A DNA stretch of 63,835 nucleotides from Solimonas sp. SE-A11 (GCF_030345715.1 NZ_JAUASX010000026.1:1-63835); one strand, 5' to 3'. Positions 56,324 to 63,835 are shown, counted from the first letter of the stretch. Numbers and translations: made by a program. The notes: a model not told the origin generated them from the letters alone.

Positions 56324-58276
56324 ATGCCCAGCCTCGGCCTGCTTCACCTGCAAACCCCCGACCAACTCACCGGCAAGTCCCAGCCCCCGCCGCCGTCCGC
56401 GCCACGTGCGCCCTCGCAACTCGTCGGCCACATCCAGTCCGCCTGGCAGCGCAACAAGCGCGCCCGCGAGCAGATCGACCGCCGCCTGCTCAACTGCCTG
56501 CGCCGCCGCAAGGGCGTGTACGCCGAGAGCGACGTGCGCGAGTTCCAGGAACAGGGCTGCGCCACCAGCCTGTTCATGCCGCTGTCCGCCACCAAGTGCC
56601 GCGCCGCGGCCGCCTGGATCCGCGACATCCTCATGCCCGCCTCCGACCGCGCCTGGGCGCTGGAGCCCACCACGCTGCCGGATCTGCCGCAGCCGCAGCG
56701 CCTGCAGTTGCTGCTGCGCGCCGCGCGCCAGGCGCGGCAGCAGATGATCGCCGCCGGCCAGCCGCAGGACCCGCAGCAGTTCCGTGAGCAGGTGGCGCAG
56801 CAGGCGGGTGATCTGGAAACCCGCCTGCGCCAGGACCTGCGCAAGGAAGCGGAGCGCCGCGCCTCGCGCATGTCCGACCGTATCGCCGACCTGATGGACG
56901 AGGGCGGCTACGACGCCGCGCTGGACGAGTTCATCGAGGACTTCTCCACCTATCCCGCCGCCATCCTCAAGGGCCCCTACACCCGCCGCCAGCGTCGCCT
57001 GCAGTGGCTGGGCGGCGCCACGCCCGCCGTGAGCGAGGGCAGCGGCCTGGCCTGGAAGCGCATCAGCCCCTTCGACTGCTACCCCGCCCCGCATGCGCGC
57101 AGCCCGCAGGAGCGCGACTTCATCGAGCGCCTGCGCCTGACCGAATCCGAGCTCTACGCCATGATCGGCGTGCCCGGAAACTCCGAGTGGGACATCCGCC
57201 AGGTGCTGCAGGGCACGCGTGGTGGCAGCCTGCGCCACTGGCTCTGGACCGACGCCGAGCGCAACCGCCTGGAAGGCGACAGCAGCTATGACTGGCTGAC
57301 GCGCGAAGACCTGATCGACGGCCTGCACTACTGGGGCGCGGTGCCCGGCCGCTTGCTGCTGGAGTGGAGATACGAGGCCGCCGAGATCGACGACCCGGAC
57401 CGCCCCTACGAGATCGACGCCATCCTGGTCGGCAGCCACCTGATCCGCTGCGTCGTCAACGACGACCCGCTGGGCCAGCGGCCGTACCACAAGGCCTGCT
57501 ACGAGGCGATCCCCGGCGCCTTCTGGGGCCGCGCCATCCCCGAGATGTGCGAGCCGCACGAAGACCTCTGCAACGCCTCCGCCCGCGCCCTGGTCAGCAA
57601 CCTCGGCATCGCCAGCGGCCCGCAGGTCTACATGGAGGTGGACCGCCTCGCCGACGGCGAGGCCATCACCCAGATGCACCCCTGGAAGATCTGGCAGTTC
57701 AAGAGTGACCCCAACGCCGCGCAGCGCGCGCCCATCGGCTTCTTCCAGCCTGGCAGCAACGCGCAGGAGCTACTGGCCGTGTTCGAGAACTTCGAGCGCC
57801 GCGCCGATGACGCCACCGGCATCCCGCGCTATGCCTACGGCAACGACCGCGTCGGCGGCGCAGGGGAGACTGCTTCGGGCCTTTCAATGCTGCTCAACGC
57901 CGCCGCCAAGGGCCTGCGCCGCGGCATCGCCAACATCGACACCCAGGTGATCTCGCGCACCGTGCAGCAGGCCTTCACCTGGGTGATGCTCTACGTGGAC
58001 GAGCCCGCCCTCAAGGGCGACTGCGCCGTGGTGCCACGCGGCACCGCCGCCCTGCTGATCAAGGACCAGGCCCAGCAGCGCCGCCAGCAGGCCCTGGCCG
58101 CCACCGCCAACCCCGTGGACCTCGGCATCATCGGCCAACGCGGCCGCGCCGCCCTGCTGCGCCAGTACTTCGAGGGTCTGGAGTTGCGCGTGGACGACAT
58201 CATGCCGAGCGAGGAGGAGCTGGCGGCGCGGGAGCAGATGACAGAAAGCCCCTCTCCCCTCGTGGGAGAGGGGTGA
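56324..58276 (+). CDS. Phage portal protein
   Basis: A 650-aa portal ring protein. The order of features fits the portal of podovirus/P22-type phages: QSAWQRNKRAREQIDRRLLN, SDRIADLMDEGGYDAALDEF, WKRISPFDCYPAPHARSPQE, ARALVSNLGIASGPQVYMEV, ASGLSMLLNAAAKGLRRGI. The last residues (SPSPLVGEG) are encoded by a dispersed CTCTCCC hairpin repeat, so the native C-terminus was altered. The ATG at 56324 is chosen as nearest to the conserved part. Confidence 0.88.
   Translation: MPSLGLLHLQTPDQLTGKSQPPPPSAPRAPSQLVGHIQSAWQRNKRAREQIDRRLLNCLRRRKGVYAESDVREFQEQGCATSLFMPLSATKCRAAAAWIRDILMPASDRAWALEPTTLPDLPQPQRLQLLLRAARQARQQMIAAGQPQDPQQFREQVAQQAGDLETRLRQDLRKEAERRASRMSDRIADLMDEGGYDAALDEFIEDFSTYPAAILKGPYTRRQRRLQWLGGATPAVSEGSGLAWKRISPFDCYPAPHARSPQERDFIERLRLTESELYAMIGVPGNSEWDIRQVLQGTRGGSLRHWLWTDAERNRLEGDSSYDWLTREDLIDGLHYWGAVPGRLLLEWRYEAAEIDDPDRPYEIDAILVGSHLIRCVVNDDPLGQRPYHKACYEAIPGAFWGRAIPEMCEPHEDLCNASARALVSNLGIASGPQVYMEVDRLADGEAITQMHPWKIWQFKSDPNAAQRAPIGFFQPGSNAQELLAVFENFERRADDATGIPRYAYGNDRVGGAGETASGLSMLLNAAAKGLRRGIANIDTQVISRTVQQAFTWVMLYVDEPALKGDCAVVPRGTAALLIKDQAQQRRQQALAATANPVDLGIIGQRGRAALLRQYFEGLELRVDDIMPSEEELAAREQMTESPSPLVGEG
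58249..58273. repeat. CTCTCCC/GGGAGAG hairpin repeat inside the portal end
   Basis: CCCCTCTCCC (58249-58258) and GGGAGAGGGG (58264-58273) pair perfectly. A second copy is at 63638-63663. It encodes the portal's last codons and forms a hairpin before the following gap. Confidence 0.8.
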
Positions 58277-58411
58277 TTTGCCGCGCTTGGGCGATGCCCG
58301 AATGGCATCGCCTGCGGCAGATCACGGGCGGCCACGGATGGCCGCCCCGGAGGCCTATTCAAGTAGCTGCAGCCTCGCCATGGATGGCTCCCCCTGAACT
58401 CCCGACCTCTC

Positions 58412-58444
58412 CCGTTCGTGCTGAGCCTGTCGAAGCATGAACGG
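58412..58444. repeat. REP-like element after the portal gene
   Basis: CCGTTCGTGCTGAGCCTGTC then GAAGCATGAACGG. The 200-nt gap 58277-58477 also holds palindromes with GGCCACGGATGGCC and GCCATGGATGGC, like those at 20.4 kb. No gene is visible in it. Confidence 0.8.
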
Positions 58445-58477
58445 TCGTCAACCAAGCTCCTCCCTCCCAAAGACCCC

Positions 58478-58711
58478 ATGCAAACTCTGGATCCACGCCT
58501 CAGCTCCGCCCTGCTGCGCCTGCAGGCCAACCCCGACTACCAGCTCTACCGCGACTGGCTCACCGCCTCGCTCACCCAGGCCGACGAAGCCAACCGCCGC
58601 CTCGACGGCCCCGCGCTGCACCGCTCGCAGGGCCGCGCGCTGGCACTGGAAGAACTCATCAAGGCCCCGCAGACCGCGCAGCAGGCCCTGGCGCGCGCGC
58701 AGCGCGGCTAA
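58478..58711 (+). CDS. Small phage structural-operon protein
   Basis: A 77-aa helical protein (SSALLRLQANPDYQLYRDWL; EANRRLDGPALHRSQGRAL). Similar short proteins follow portal genes in P22-like phages. The function is unknown. Confidence 0.65.
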   Translation: MQTLDPRLSSALLRLQANPDYQLYRDWLTASLTQADEANRRLDGPALHRSQGRALALEELIKAPQTAQQALARAQRG

Positions 58712-58734
58712 CCCACTCATTCTTCGAGAACCCG

Positions 58735-59607
58735 ATGCCACTGAAACACCCTAACCCGGCGGAACTACCGCCAGGCTTCGTGCTGGACCCGCCACCCTTG
58801 TCGCCACCACACCGCAACGCTGCCCCGCAGCGGCGAGCGCTGATGGGACCAGACTATGGCCAGAATTTCCTGCGGCAGAGCCTCGGAGGATCGCTGCCCG
58901 AACAGTGGCGACAGGCCGAGGCTCCGAAGTTAGCGGATCGGATGCGTCAGGCGCGCTCGCTATGGAGTCAGCGGCTGGCAATCGAACGTGAACGCGACTT
59001 GGCCGAGATTGAGTCGGCATACATGAAGCCGGAAGAAGCGCCACTCAGCCTGCGACCGATTATTCCCAGGAGTTCCCGAACGCGAAATCGCAGGTTGGCA
59101 GATGTCAGGGAAAAACTGGATCAGCAGAGAGACTTGATTGCCAAGGAAGCGCTGAATCTGTCAATTTCGCCACAGAATGATTTTGAGCGAAAGTATTTTG
59201 CGGCATCTGGACTGCGTGAAAAGGCTACGGCGATCGCCGCTGATCCTGCAGGAGCCATTGGAGCTTTGTCGCCAAGCCTGATGGCGGCGACTCCGGAAAT
59301 GGCCCTGCAACTAACGCTAGCGCGCAGAGGGCGGAGCATCGACAAGGGCGTTGCGGCAGTTTCTGGTATCGGATTCGGCACCAAGTCGGCGTACGACCAG
59401 GAATATGCGGCTGAACTGATTCGTTCTTTGGCCCGCCAAGGGGTCGATGTTCGGAACAAGCATTCTCTGCAGAGAGCAATGAGCGATGCGGGGGTGATGG
59501 CGACTGCGCGCAGCGAAGCGCGCAGAAAGGCATCCATCGTGGCGGCGGGAGGAGGACTTAGCGGCGCACTGGGTACGCGAATAGGCCATAGAAAGTGTCA
59601 GCAATGA
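58735..59607 (+). CDS. Truncated phage ejection/internal-virion-type protein
   Basis: A 290-aa protein. A Pro-rich start (LPPGFVLDPPPLSPPH) is followed by an Arg-rich middle and a helical part (GALSPSLMAATPEMALQLTL; YDQEYAAELIRSLARQGVDV) that resembles large DNA-ejection or internal proteins of podoviruses, which are usually much longer. It ends in a short unrelated tail at the border of lower-GC DNA, so I regard it as a truncated copy. Confidence 0.6.
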   Translation: MPLKHPNPAELPPGFVLDPPPLSPPHRNAAPQRRALMGPDYGQNFLRQSLGGSLPEQWRQAEAPKLADRMRQARSLWSQRLAIERERDLAEIESAYMKPEEAPLSLRPIIPRSSRTRNRRLADVREKLDQQRDLIAKEALNLSISPQNDFERKYFAASGLREKATAIAADPAGAIGALSPSLMAATPEMALQLTLARRGRSIDKGVAAVSGIGFGTKSAYDQEYAAELIRSLARQGVDVRNKHSLQRAMSDAGVMATARSEARRKASIVAAGGGLSGALGTRIGHRKCQQ

Positions 59608-59794
59608 CACATCTCTGATCTTGGGAACGGACGGGTTCGGAAATACTTGGGCTGGAAAGATTCTTCCTGATGGAACACAGGTCTGGGTTCAGATGCGAGA
59701 TGGAAAGATAACCAACGCGGGGAGAAATATTGCGCCGCGAGAGTACAATCCAGTAACGGGATTGGCTGCCTCAGAAAGACCAGTGTGGAAATAA
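59585..59794 (+). pseudogene. C-terminal tail of a polymorphic toxin, out of frame with the ejection gene
   Basis: From 59585, in the +1 frame relative to the preceding gene: SVSNDTSLILGTDGFGNTWA, then LPDGTQVWVQMRDGKITNAG and APREYNPVTGL, stop TAA 59792-59794. I recall DGTQVWVQ-x-R-x-GKI-NGG and YNPxTGL patterns as a common end of secreted polymorphic-toxin domains (CdiA/Rhs-type CTs). It has no start of its own. The stop overlaps the ATG of the next gene, as toxin and immunity genes do. Confidence 0.6.
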
Positions 59795-60003
59795 TGAACG
59801 ATCAGGTAATGCTGTCTAGGAAGGAAGCCTACAAGGCGATGTTTCTGTTTCTGGAACGGGAGTATCAGTTAACGAAGTCGGACGATATCGGCTCCTTGTT
59901 GGGATCTATGCAGTTCTTAGGCGATGGGGTTCCCGCTGATCCGGCGGCTTGGGAGGATTGGGAAGAGTGTGTCGGACAGGTTCTGCGGGAAGGAGGTTCA
60001 TAG
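59794..60003 (+). CDS. Probable immunity protein
   Basis: A 69-aa acidic protein (LSRKEAYKAMFLFLEREYQL; TKSDDIGSLLGSMQF; DPAAWEDWEECV). The pattern EAYKAMFxFLExxY-TxSDDIGxLLG with DPAxWxDW is familiar from immunity proteins next to toxin tails. It starts in the last base of the toxin frame (TAATG). It would bind and block the matching nuclease-like toxin. The family name is not certain. Confidence 0.7.
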   Translation: MNDQVMLSRKEAYKAMFLFLEREYQLTKSDDIGSLLGSMQFLGDGVPADPAAWEDWEECVGQVLREGGS

Positions 60004-60029
60004 TCTGGTCAGACAACGGGTAAAGAGAA

Positions 60030-60389
60030 ATGGCCACCAGCGGCTTTCACTTTGGTGAAGGTGTTGTTTTTGTGAGGGACTGAGACATATCCCAGTTCAT
60101 CAGGGCAGTTGCCATCCATTGCGAGGAATACCTGAAGCGCGAAAGCACAGCCGGATGGCTTCTGGATACTTGCCTGGTGTGGATGGACGATTTTGATAGC
60201 TCCGCTCCAGGAGTGCGAGACATGGAGTTGGACGAAGCCTTGGCCGAAGTTCAGCGAAAAACCCTGTTCGCAGATTACTTGCGCTGGTTGAAGAAGCAGG
60301 ATGCGAGTGATGAATACGATCATCAATCCGTTCTGAAAACCATTGATAAGGTTCTGAGGATCATGGGAAATGCCGATTTATTGGAATAA
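60030..60389 (+). pseudogene. Second immunity-like gene with an in-frame stop
   Basis: An ATG at 60030 opens SGFHFGEGVVFVRD, then TGA (60081-60083), and the same frame goes on ISQFIRAVAIHCEEYLKRES, LVWMDDFDSSAPGVRDMELD and YLRWLKKQ to the stop at 60387. Composition is AT-richer than the phage genes. A short product from GTG 60177 (70 aa) remains possible. Confidence 0.6.
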
Positions 60390-60459
60390 ATTCCAGGGCG
60401 AGCTTTACCACGATTGGCATTCTCAACGCCCCTTCAATCGAGTGAGCTAGTGCTCAAAG

Positions 60460-60900
60460 GTGAAAATGAGCAGCATCGAGGCAGCAATCACCTTGGCTTG
60501 CAAAGCGCATAAAGGGCAGATTGACAAAGGTGGTAGTCCCTACATTCTTCATCCTCTGCGCCTGATGCTCCGCATGAGCAGTGCCGCAGAAATGATGGCG
60601 GCTGTTATGCATGACGTGGTGGAAGACGGAGATGTTTCATTGCAGGATCTTCGCGGCCTGGGTTTCCCAGAGTCGGTGGTTAGTGCAGTTGATTGCCTGA
60701 CTCGCCGCAAGTGCGAAGACTACGAGGGCTTCATAAAAAGACTTGCAGCCAATCCTTTAGCGAGGAGGGTGAAGGTGGAAGATCTCAAAGACAACATGGA
60801 TCTGACACGACTAAGCGATGTCACTGACAAAGATCTGAAGCGGCAGGAGAAGTACAAGAAGGCGTTGCAGATTCTCGCCGAGCTTGAGCAGACCGTGTAG
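60460..60900 (+). CDS. Small SpoT-like HD hydrolase (alarmone hydrolase-like)
   Basis: A 146-aa protein with the (p)ppGpp-hydrolase HD fold: AHKGQIDKGGSPYILHPLRL (about 15-35), VMHDVVEDG (the HD and ED pairs, about 50-58) and VEDLKDNMDLTRL (about 107-119). It lacks the synthetase, TGS and ACT domains. Starts: GTG 60460 or ATG 60466. Placed in an immunity-gene cluster, it might hydrolyse an alarmone made by a toxin; this is inference. Confidence 0.85.
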   Translation: MKMSSIEAAITLACKAHKGQIDKGGSPYILHPLRLMLRMSSAAEMMAAVMHDVVEDGDVSLQDLRGLGFPESVVSAVDCLTRRKCEDYEGFIKRLAANPLARRVKVEDLKDNMDLTRLSDVTDKDLKRQEKYKKALQILAELEQTV

Positions 60901-60913
60901 GGCAAGCGCATCA

Positions 60914-61309
60914 ATGTCACACCCCCTGATCATCCCCATGGCCGCCCACGTGGCACTGGCGGCGTTCCTGTACGCGCTCCTCACGGTGGCTCGGGCTCCG
61001 AAGATCTGGGGCATTGGCCAACGTGCCGATGGCAGCAATCCCTGGGCGGCAATGGAACCCCGCATCAGCGCCAACCTGTCCAACCAGTTCGAGTGGCCGC
61101 TGTTCTTCCATGCGGCCTGCCTGATCCTTCTGCGGTCGGAGCCGGCCGGCCTATCGCTGGCCCTGGCCTGGACTTTCATCGCCGGGCGGGTTCTGCACAG
61201 CCTGGTCCAGATACTCACCGGCAACGTCCGGCTGCGGGGCATCGTCTTCACGATCAACTTCCTGGCGGTGCTGGGTCTTTGGGCGATCATCGTCCTGGCG
61301 GCGTTGTAG
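60914..61309 (+). CDS. MAPEG-family membrane protein
   Basis: A 131-aa protein with four helices and MAPEG features: PKIWGIGQRADGSNPWAAME, PRISANLSNQFEWPLFFHAA (with the N-x2-E-x2-P element) and GRVLHSLVQILTGNVRLRG. Bacterial relatives of microsomal glutathione transferases act on hydrophobic electrophiles. It is a host-type gene between phage modules. Confidence 0.88.
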   Translation: MSHPLIIPMAAHVALAAFLYALLTVARAPKIWGIGQRADGSNPWAAMEPRISANLSNQFEWPLFFHAACLILLRSEPAGLSLALAWTFIAGRVLHSLVQILTGNVRLRGIVFTINFLAVLGLWAIIVLAAL

Positions 61310-61359
61310 AGCCCCGGCATCATGCAGGTGCTGCGCACAAGCGCAGCCCATGAAGAAAT

Positions 61360-61407
61360 ACGGAACTCCGTTAGGAGTTCCCAGGACACCCACGTAAAAT
61401 AGTCCCC
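61360..61407 (+). promoter_or_regulatory. Late promoter cassette 2: repressor-type operator plus promoter
   Basis: ACGGAACTCCGT (61360-61371) abuts TTAGGA (-35, 61371-61376) with 18 bp to TAAAAT (-10, 61395-61400); predicted start about 61407. The operator-to--10 distance (23 bp) is identical to cassette 1, and blocks such as CGTAAAATAGTCC and CAGAGAGCT are the same in both. Confidence 0.75.
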
Positions 61408-61437
61408 AGAGAGCTTGCGTCCGCAGCTCGCCCAACC

Positions 61438-61462
61438 AGCCCGGCAATCGCCGGGCTTTTTT
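61438..61462 (+). terminator. Promoter-proximal terminator of late cassette 2
   Basis: AGCCCGG (61438-61444), loop CAATCG, CCGGGCT (61451-61457), T6. It lies about 31-56 nt past the predicted start and 75 nt before the scaffold gene. Confidence 0.85.
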
Positions 61463-61536
61463 GTTTCCACCCACTAACGCCGCCAACGCCGACCCGTCCC
61501 GGGACCCGGCGCGTCGCGGCGTGGAGAAAACCCCAG

Positions 61537-62511
61537 ATGAGCCGACGTTACCCGAGAAATATCCAGAAGCAGATCGCCGCCGCCAGCGAGCTGGAGGCGC
61601 AACTGGCCCAGCCCGGTCCGGACCCCGCACCGGCACCCGCTCCCGACATGGAGCCGGTGCCAGCGGTGGAGCCCGCGGACGAGCCGGGCGCCGAGGCGGC
61701 ACTGCCGGATCCGGGCCCCGCGCCGGACTACTGGCGCGCGCGTTTCCAGACCACCGAGGGCCTGTTGCGCCGGGAGCGGGAGGATCGCGCGCGTGAGCAG
61801 CAGGGCCAAGTAGCCCAGCTGCAGCAGATGCAGCGGCAGCTGGCGGAACTCCAGGGCCAGCTCGACGCCGGACGCGATCCGGTGGCGGGCCTGGACCTGG
61901 CGCAACACTTCAGCGCCGAGCAGATCGAGCACTACGGCGAGGATCACCTGCGGGCGGTGCTGCGTGCCGCGCAGCGCACGCTGCAGCCGCAGTTGCAGAA
62001 CGCCATGGAGTCCTCGCTGGCGCCGCTGCGCCAGGAGCTGGAGGACACGCGCGAGCGCGTGGCGCAGACGCAGCGCAGCCAGGAGCAGAGGGCCTATGAC
62101 GGCTTCCTGTCGGAGCTGTCGCGGCAGGTGCCGGAATGGGAGCAGGTCAATGCCGACCCGCGCTTCCTGGGCTACCTGGCCGAGAGCGACGAGGCCACCG
62201 GCGAAGAACGCCAGGCCTTGCTCCACCGCTTCGAGCAGCGCCGCGATGCCGGCCGCGTGGCGCGCCTGTTCCGCGATTACCTGCGCCACCACGGCGCCCG
62301 CGCCGGCGTGCGTGATCCGAACAAGCGCCTGCTGCCGGACGGCTCGCCCGACGGTGACAACCCGCCGGACCCGCGCCCGGCCATCAGCCAGGCGCAGATC
62401 CGCCAGTTCCAGGCCGACGTCGCGCGGGGCCGCTACCGCGGCCGCGCGCAGGAGCAGGCGGCGATGCAGCGCCTGATCGACGAGGCCTATATCGGTGGCC
62501 GCATCGGCTGA
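61537..62511 (+). CDS. Phage scaffold-like protein
   Basis: A 324-aa protein with a Pro/Glu-rich low-complexity part (about 30-65), a long coiled coil (about 70-200: QQGQVAQLQQMQRQLAELQG), and a basic C-terminus (ISQAQIRQFQADVARGRYRG). The place directly before the coat gene and this build fit a P22-type scaffolding protein that guides capsid assembly. Confidence 0.8.
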   Translation: MSRRYPRNIQKQIAAASELEAQLAQPGPDPAPAPAPDMEPVPAVEPADEPGAEAALPDPGPAPDYWRARFQTTEGLLRREREDRAREQQGQVAQLQQMQRQLAELQGQLDAGRDPVAGLDLAQHFSAEQIEHYGEDHLRAVLRAAQRTLQPQLQNAMESSLAPLRQELEDTRERVAQTQRSQEQRAYDGFLSELSRQVPEWEQVNADPRFLGYLAESDEATGEERQALLHRFEQRRDAGRVARLFRDYLRHHGARAGVRDPNKRLLPDGSPDGDNPPDPRPAISQAQIRQFQADVARGRYRGRAQEQAAMQRLIDEAYIGGRIG

Positions 62512-62523
62512 TGACGCACCCAT

Positions 62524-62615
62524 CCGTTCGCCCTGAGATTGTCGAAGGCTGAGCGGATACCCGGCCGACCGCCGCAGCGGCCCGTTCGTGCTTCGACAGG
62601 TTCGGCACGAGCGGG
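62524..62615. repeat. Pair of REP-like elements between scaffold and coat genes
   Basis: CCGTTCGCCCTGAGATTGTC then GAAGGCTGAGCGG (62524-62556), and an element with the core in the other orientation, CCGTTCGTGCTTCGACAGGT then TCGGCACGAGCGG (62582-62614). Such inverted pairs are typical of REP or RAYT-mobilised units. Confidence 0.8.
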
Positions 62616-62675
62616 CGACAAGCGGCGGTTGGCCCATCGAGTTTCAAGACCCAACCCACACAAGGACCAACACAC

Positions 62676-63629
62676 ATGGCAAACATGCCGATCTCGGGTA
62701 CCTACCCGAATCTTTCCGCCAACGGCACGGGCACGTCGAAGTACATCCCGACGCTGTTCTCGCAGAAGGCCACCGTCAAGCACTACGACATGACCGTGTG
62801 CGGCGAGATCACCAGCAACGACTGGGAGGGTGAAGTCACCCGCCTGGGCGACAAGGTGATCATCCGCCGCACGCCGGATGTCTCGGTGGGCGACTACCAG
62901 AAGAACCTGGACATCGCCTACGAGACGCCGGAGGACAGCGCCACGGAGCTGGAACTCAACCGCGGCAAGTACTACGCCGTGGTGCTGGACGACGTGGACC
63001 GCATCCAGAGCGACATGGCCCTGATGGACATGTACGCCGAGGACGCCGCCGAGCAGGTGGTGCTCAAGCAGGACGCGGAGTTCCTCTCCGACATCATCCT
63101 GGACATCCACGCCGACAACCAGGGCGCCAACGCCGGCAAGAAGTCCGGCGCCATCGACCTGGGCGCCGTGGGCGCCCCGGTGGTGATCGACGCGGACAAC
63201 GCCATCCGCTTCCTGATGCGCATGAACCAGGCCCTGACCGAGCAGGGCGTCTCCAAGGTTGGCCGCTGGGTGGTGCTGCCGGCCTGGTTCTGCACCATCC
63301 TGAAGAACACCGACGTGAAGTCGGCGCTCATCACCGGCGACGCCGAGGGCACGCTGCGCAACGGCCGCCTGGGCACCATCGACGGCCTGATGCTGTACGA
63401 GTCCAACCAACTGGCCGATTACACCGACGCCGCGCTGAACGTGACCCCGATCGTCGCCGGCCACAAGGACGGCGTGACTTGGGCCAACCAGTTCATCAAC
63501 GCCGAGGTGATCCGCCTGCAGACCAAGTTCGCCTCCGCCATCCGCGGCCTGGCGGTCTATGGCTACAAGGTGGTGGAGCCGCGCTACCTGGCCCTGGGCC
63601 GCGTCACGCCGGACCTGTCGGCGCTGTAA
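62676..63629 (+). CDS. Major capsid protein (P22 coat-like)
   Basis: A 317-aa coat protein. Typical segments are VTRLGDKVIIRRTPDVSVGD, YYAVVLDDVDRIQSDMALMD, VGRWVVLPAWFCTILKNTDV and AIRGLAVYGYKVVEPRYLAL. It would form the HK97-fold shell. The frame is complete, with ACACAC and a weak Shine-Dalgarno upstream. Confidence 0.9.
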   Translation: MANMPISGTYPNLSANGTGTSKYIPTLFSQKATVKHYDMTVCGEITSNDWEGEVTRLGDKVIIRRTPDVSVGDYQKNLDIAYETPEDSATELELNRGKYYAVVLDDVDRIQSDMALMDMYAEDAAEQVVLKQDAEFLSDIILDIHADNQGANAGKKSGAIDLGAVGAPVVIDADNAIRFLMRMNQALTEQGVSKVGRWVVLPAWFCTILKNTDVKSALITGDAEGTLRNGRLGTIDGLMLYESNQLADYTDAALNVTPIVAGHKDGVTWANQFINAEVIRLQTKFASAIRGLAVYGYKVVEPRYLALGRVTPDLSAL

Positions 63630-63637
63630 CCAGGAAT

Positions 63638-63663
63638 CCCCTCTCCCACCAGTGGGAGAGGGG
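63638..63663. repeat. CTCTCCC/GGGAGAG hairpin repeat after the coat gene
   Basis: CCCCTCTCCCAC (63638-63649) pairs with GTGGGAGAGGGG (63652-63663). It is related to 58249-58273 and may act as a terminator-like hairpin. The last 170 nt (63664-63835) show no coding frame that I can support. Confidence 0.8.
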
Positions 63664-63835
63664 CAGGGGAGAGGGTGTCTTTAAATGTCTGATGGATCAC
63701 CAGACGCTCGTTGTACAGAAACCCTTATCTCTTGGTCTTTTCGTAATCTGGTGTCGAGAGCCCGGCGTGCGCGCCCGATAAACCCTTGATCGAGCGATCG
63801 TGGGAGAGCCTGGAGCCGCACGCCGGTTCTCACTA

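Noticed and set aside
60009-60326. Leftward 105-codon frame over the second immunity-like gene
   Set aside because: The plus-strand frame shows a coherent immunity-like sequence on both sides of the stop; the minus frame has no start signal.
63690-63835. Possible 5' end of a group II intron or another element at the right edge (GTGCGCGCCCG and a GAGAGCC/GGTTCTC stem)
   Set aside because: Too short and cut by the window; no reverse transcriptase or domain V is visible.
1-63835. CRISPR array, integrase, rRNA or complete tRNA
   Set aside because: No regularly spaced repeats, no tyrosine or serine recombinase motifs, and no full cloverleaf were found by reading; only tRNA-like 3' fragments at 1854-1942.

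Overview
The window is high-GC (roughly two-thirds G+C by eye) DNA with gammaproteobacterial gene content: TonB-dependent uptake under a Fur box, several hybrid PAS/GAF histidine kinases, an orphan RpoN, TspO, and a beta-helix/dihaem lipoprotein. A Nevskiales/Solimonadaceae- or Xanthomonadales-like host fits, but no rRNA or complete tRNA is present to fix the taxon.

Layout. 1-1.9 kb: tail of a mobile island (IS21-type end, an RHH-like gene behind a 24-bp palindrome, a terminase-small-like HTH gene), ending at tRNA-Ser 3'-end-like sequence and a terminator. 2-13.9 kb: chromosomal genes, namely an aminoglycoside-phosphotransferase-family kinase, two soluble hybrid histidine kinases, an L,D-transpeptidase plus M23 peptidase pair, and a large lipoprotein fusing a beta-helix to a dihaem domain. 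13.9-20.3 kb: a Fur-box-controlled operon (TonB receptor, membrane-bound PAF-acetylhydrolase-like esterase, PPOX flavoprotein, PepSY membrane protein, small membrane protein) that reads as an iron or xenosiderophore uptake and processing system. 20.4-24 kb: CinA-like amidase, AraC regulator with divergent nitrilase, a membrane protein and an HD protein. 24-34.6 kb: small secreted or membrane proteins, a paralogous pair of unknown proteins, hydrolases, a Rieske flavoprotein, DUF4142, PRC-barrel, an orphan sigma-54 gene and TspO. Five sites with sigma-54 (-24/-12) geometry lie here, the best one directly upstream of rpoN itself. 34.7-42.8 kb: TauE exporter with persulfide dioxygenase, endonuclease I lipoprotein, coiled-coil HTH protein, a membrane hybrid kinase, a GGDEF protein and a nonsense-broken GGDEF remnant.

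42.8-63.8 kb is a split, apparently domesticated prophage. A miniature lambda-like immunity region (leftward operon, left operators, S24 repressor, right operators, Cro-like gene, Q-like gene) is followed by about 8 kb of ordinary host-type genes (GGDEF-EAL, desaturase, AraC, YitT, GrpB, MFS). Then come lysis and packaging genes (holin-like, SAR endolysin, membrane protein, TerS, TerL, portal), an inserted toxin-tail/immunity/alarmone-hydrolase/MAPEG segment, and scaffold plus P22-like coat genes. Two nearly identical cassettes of about 105 bp (52.91 and 61.36 kb) stand in front of the two late-gene blocks. Each has a repressor-type operator, a promoter and an intrinsic terminator about 55 nt downstream. 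The same ACGGA-N2-TCCGT operator occurs in the immunity region. I infer a repressor that directly silences late promoters, which also need antitermination, possibly by the Q-like protein. No integrase, tail genes or complete prophage ends are visible.

Long open frames antisense to real genes are common at this GC content and were ignored. All functions are read from sequence motifs; no database search was run.
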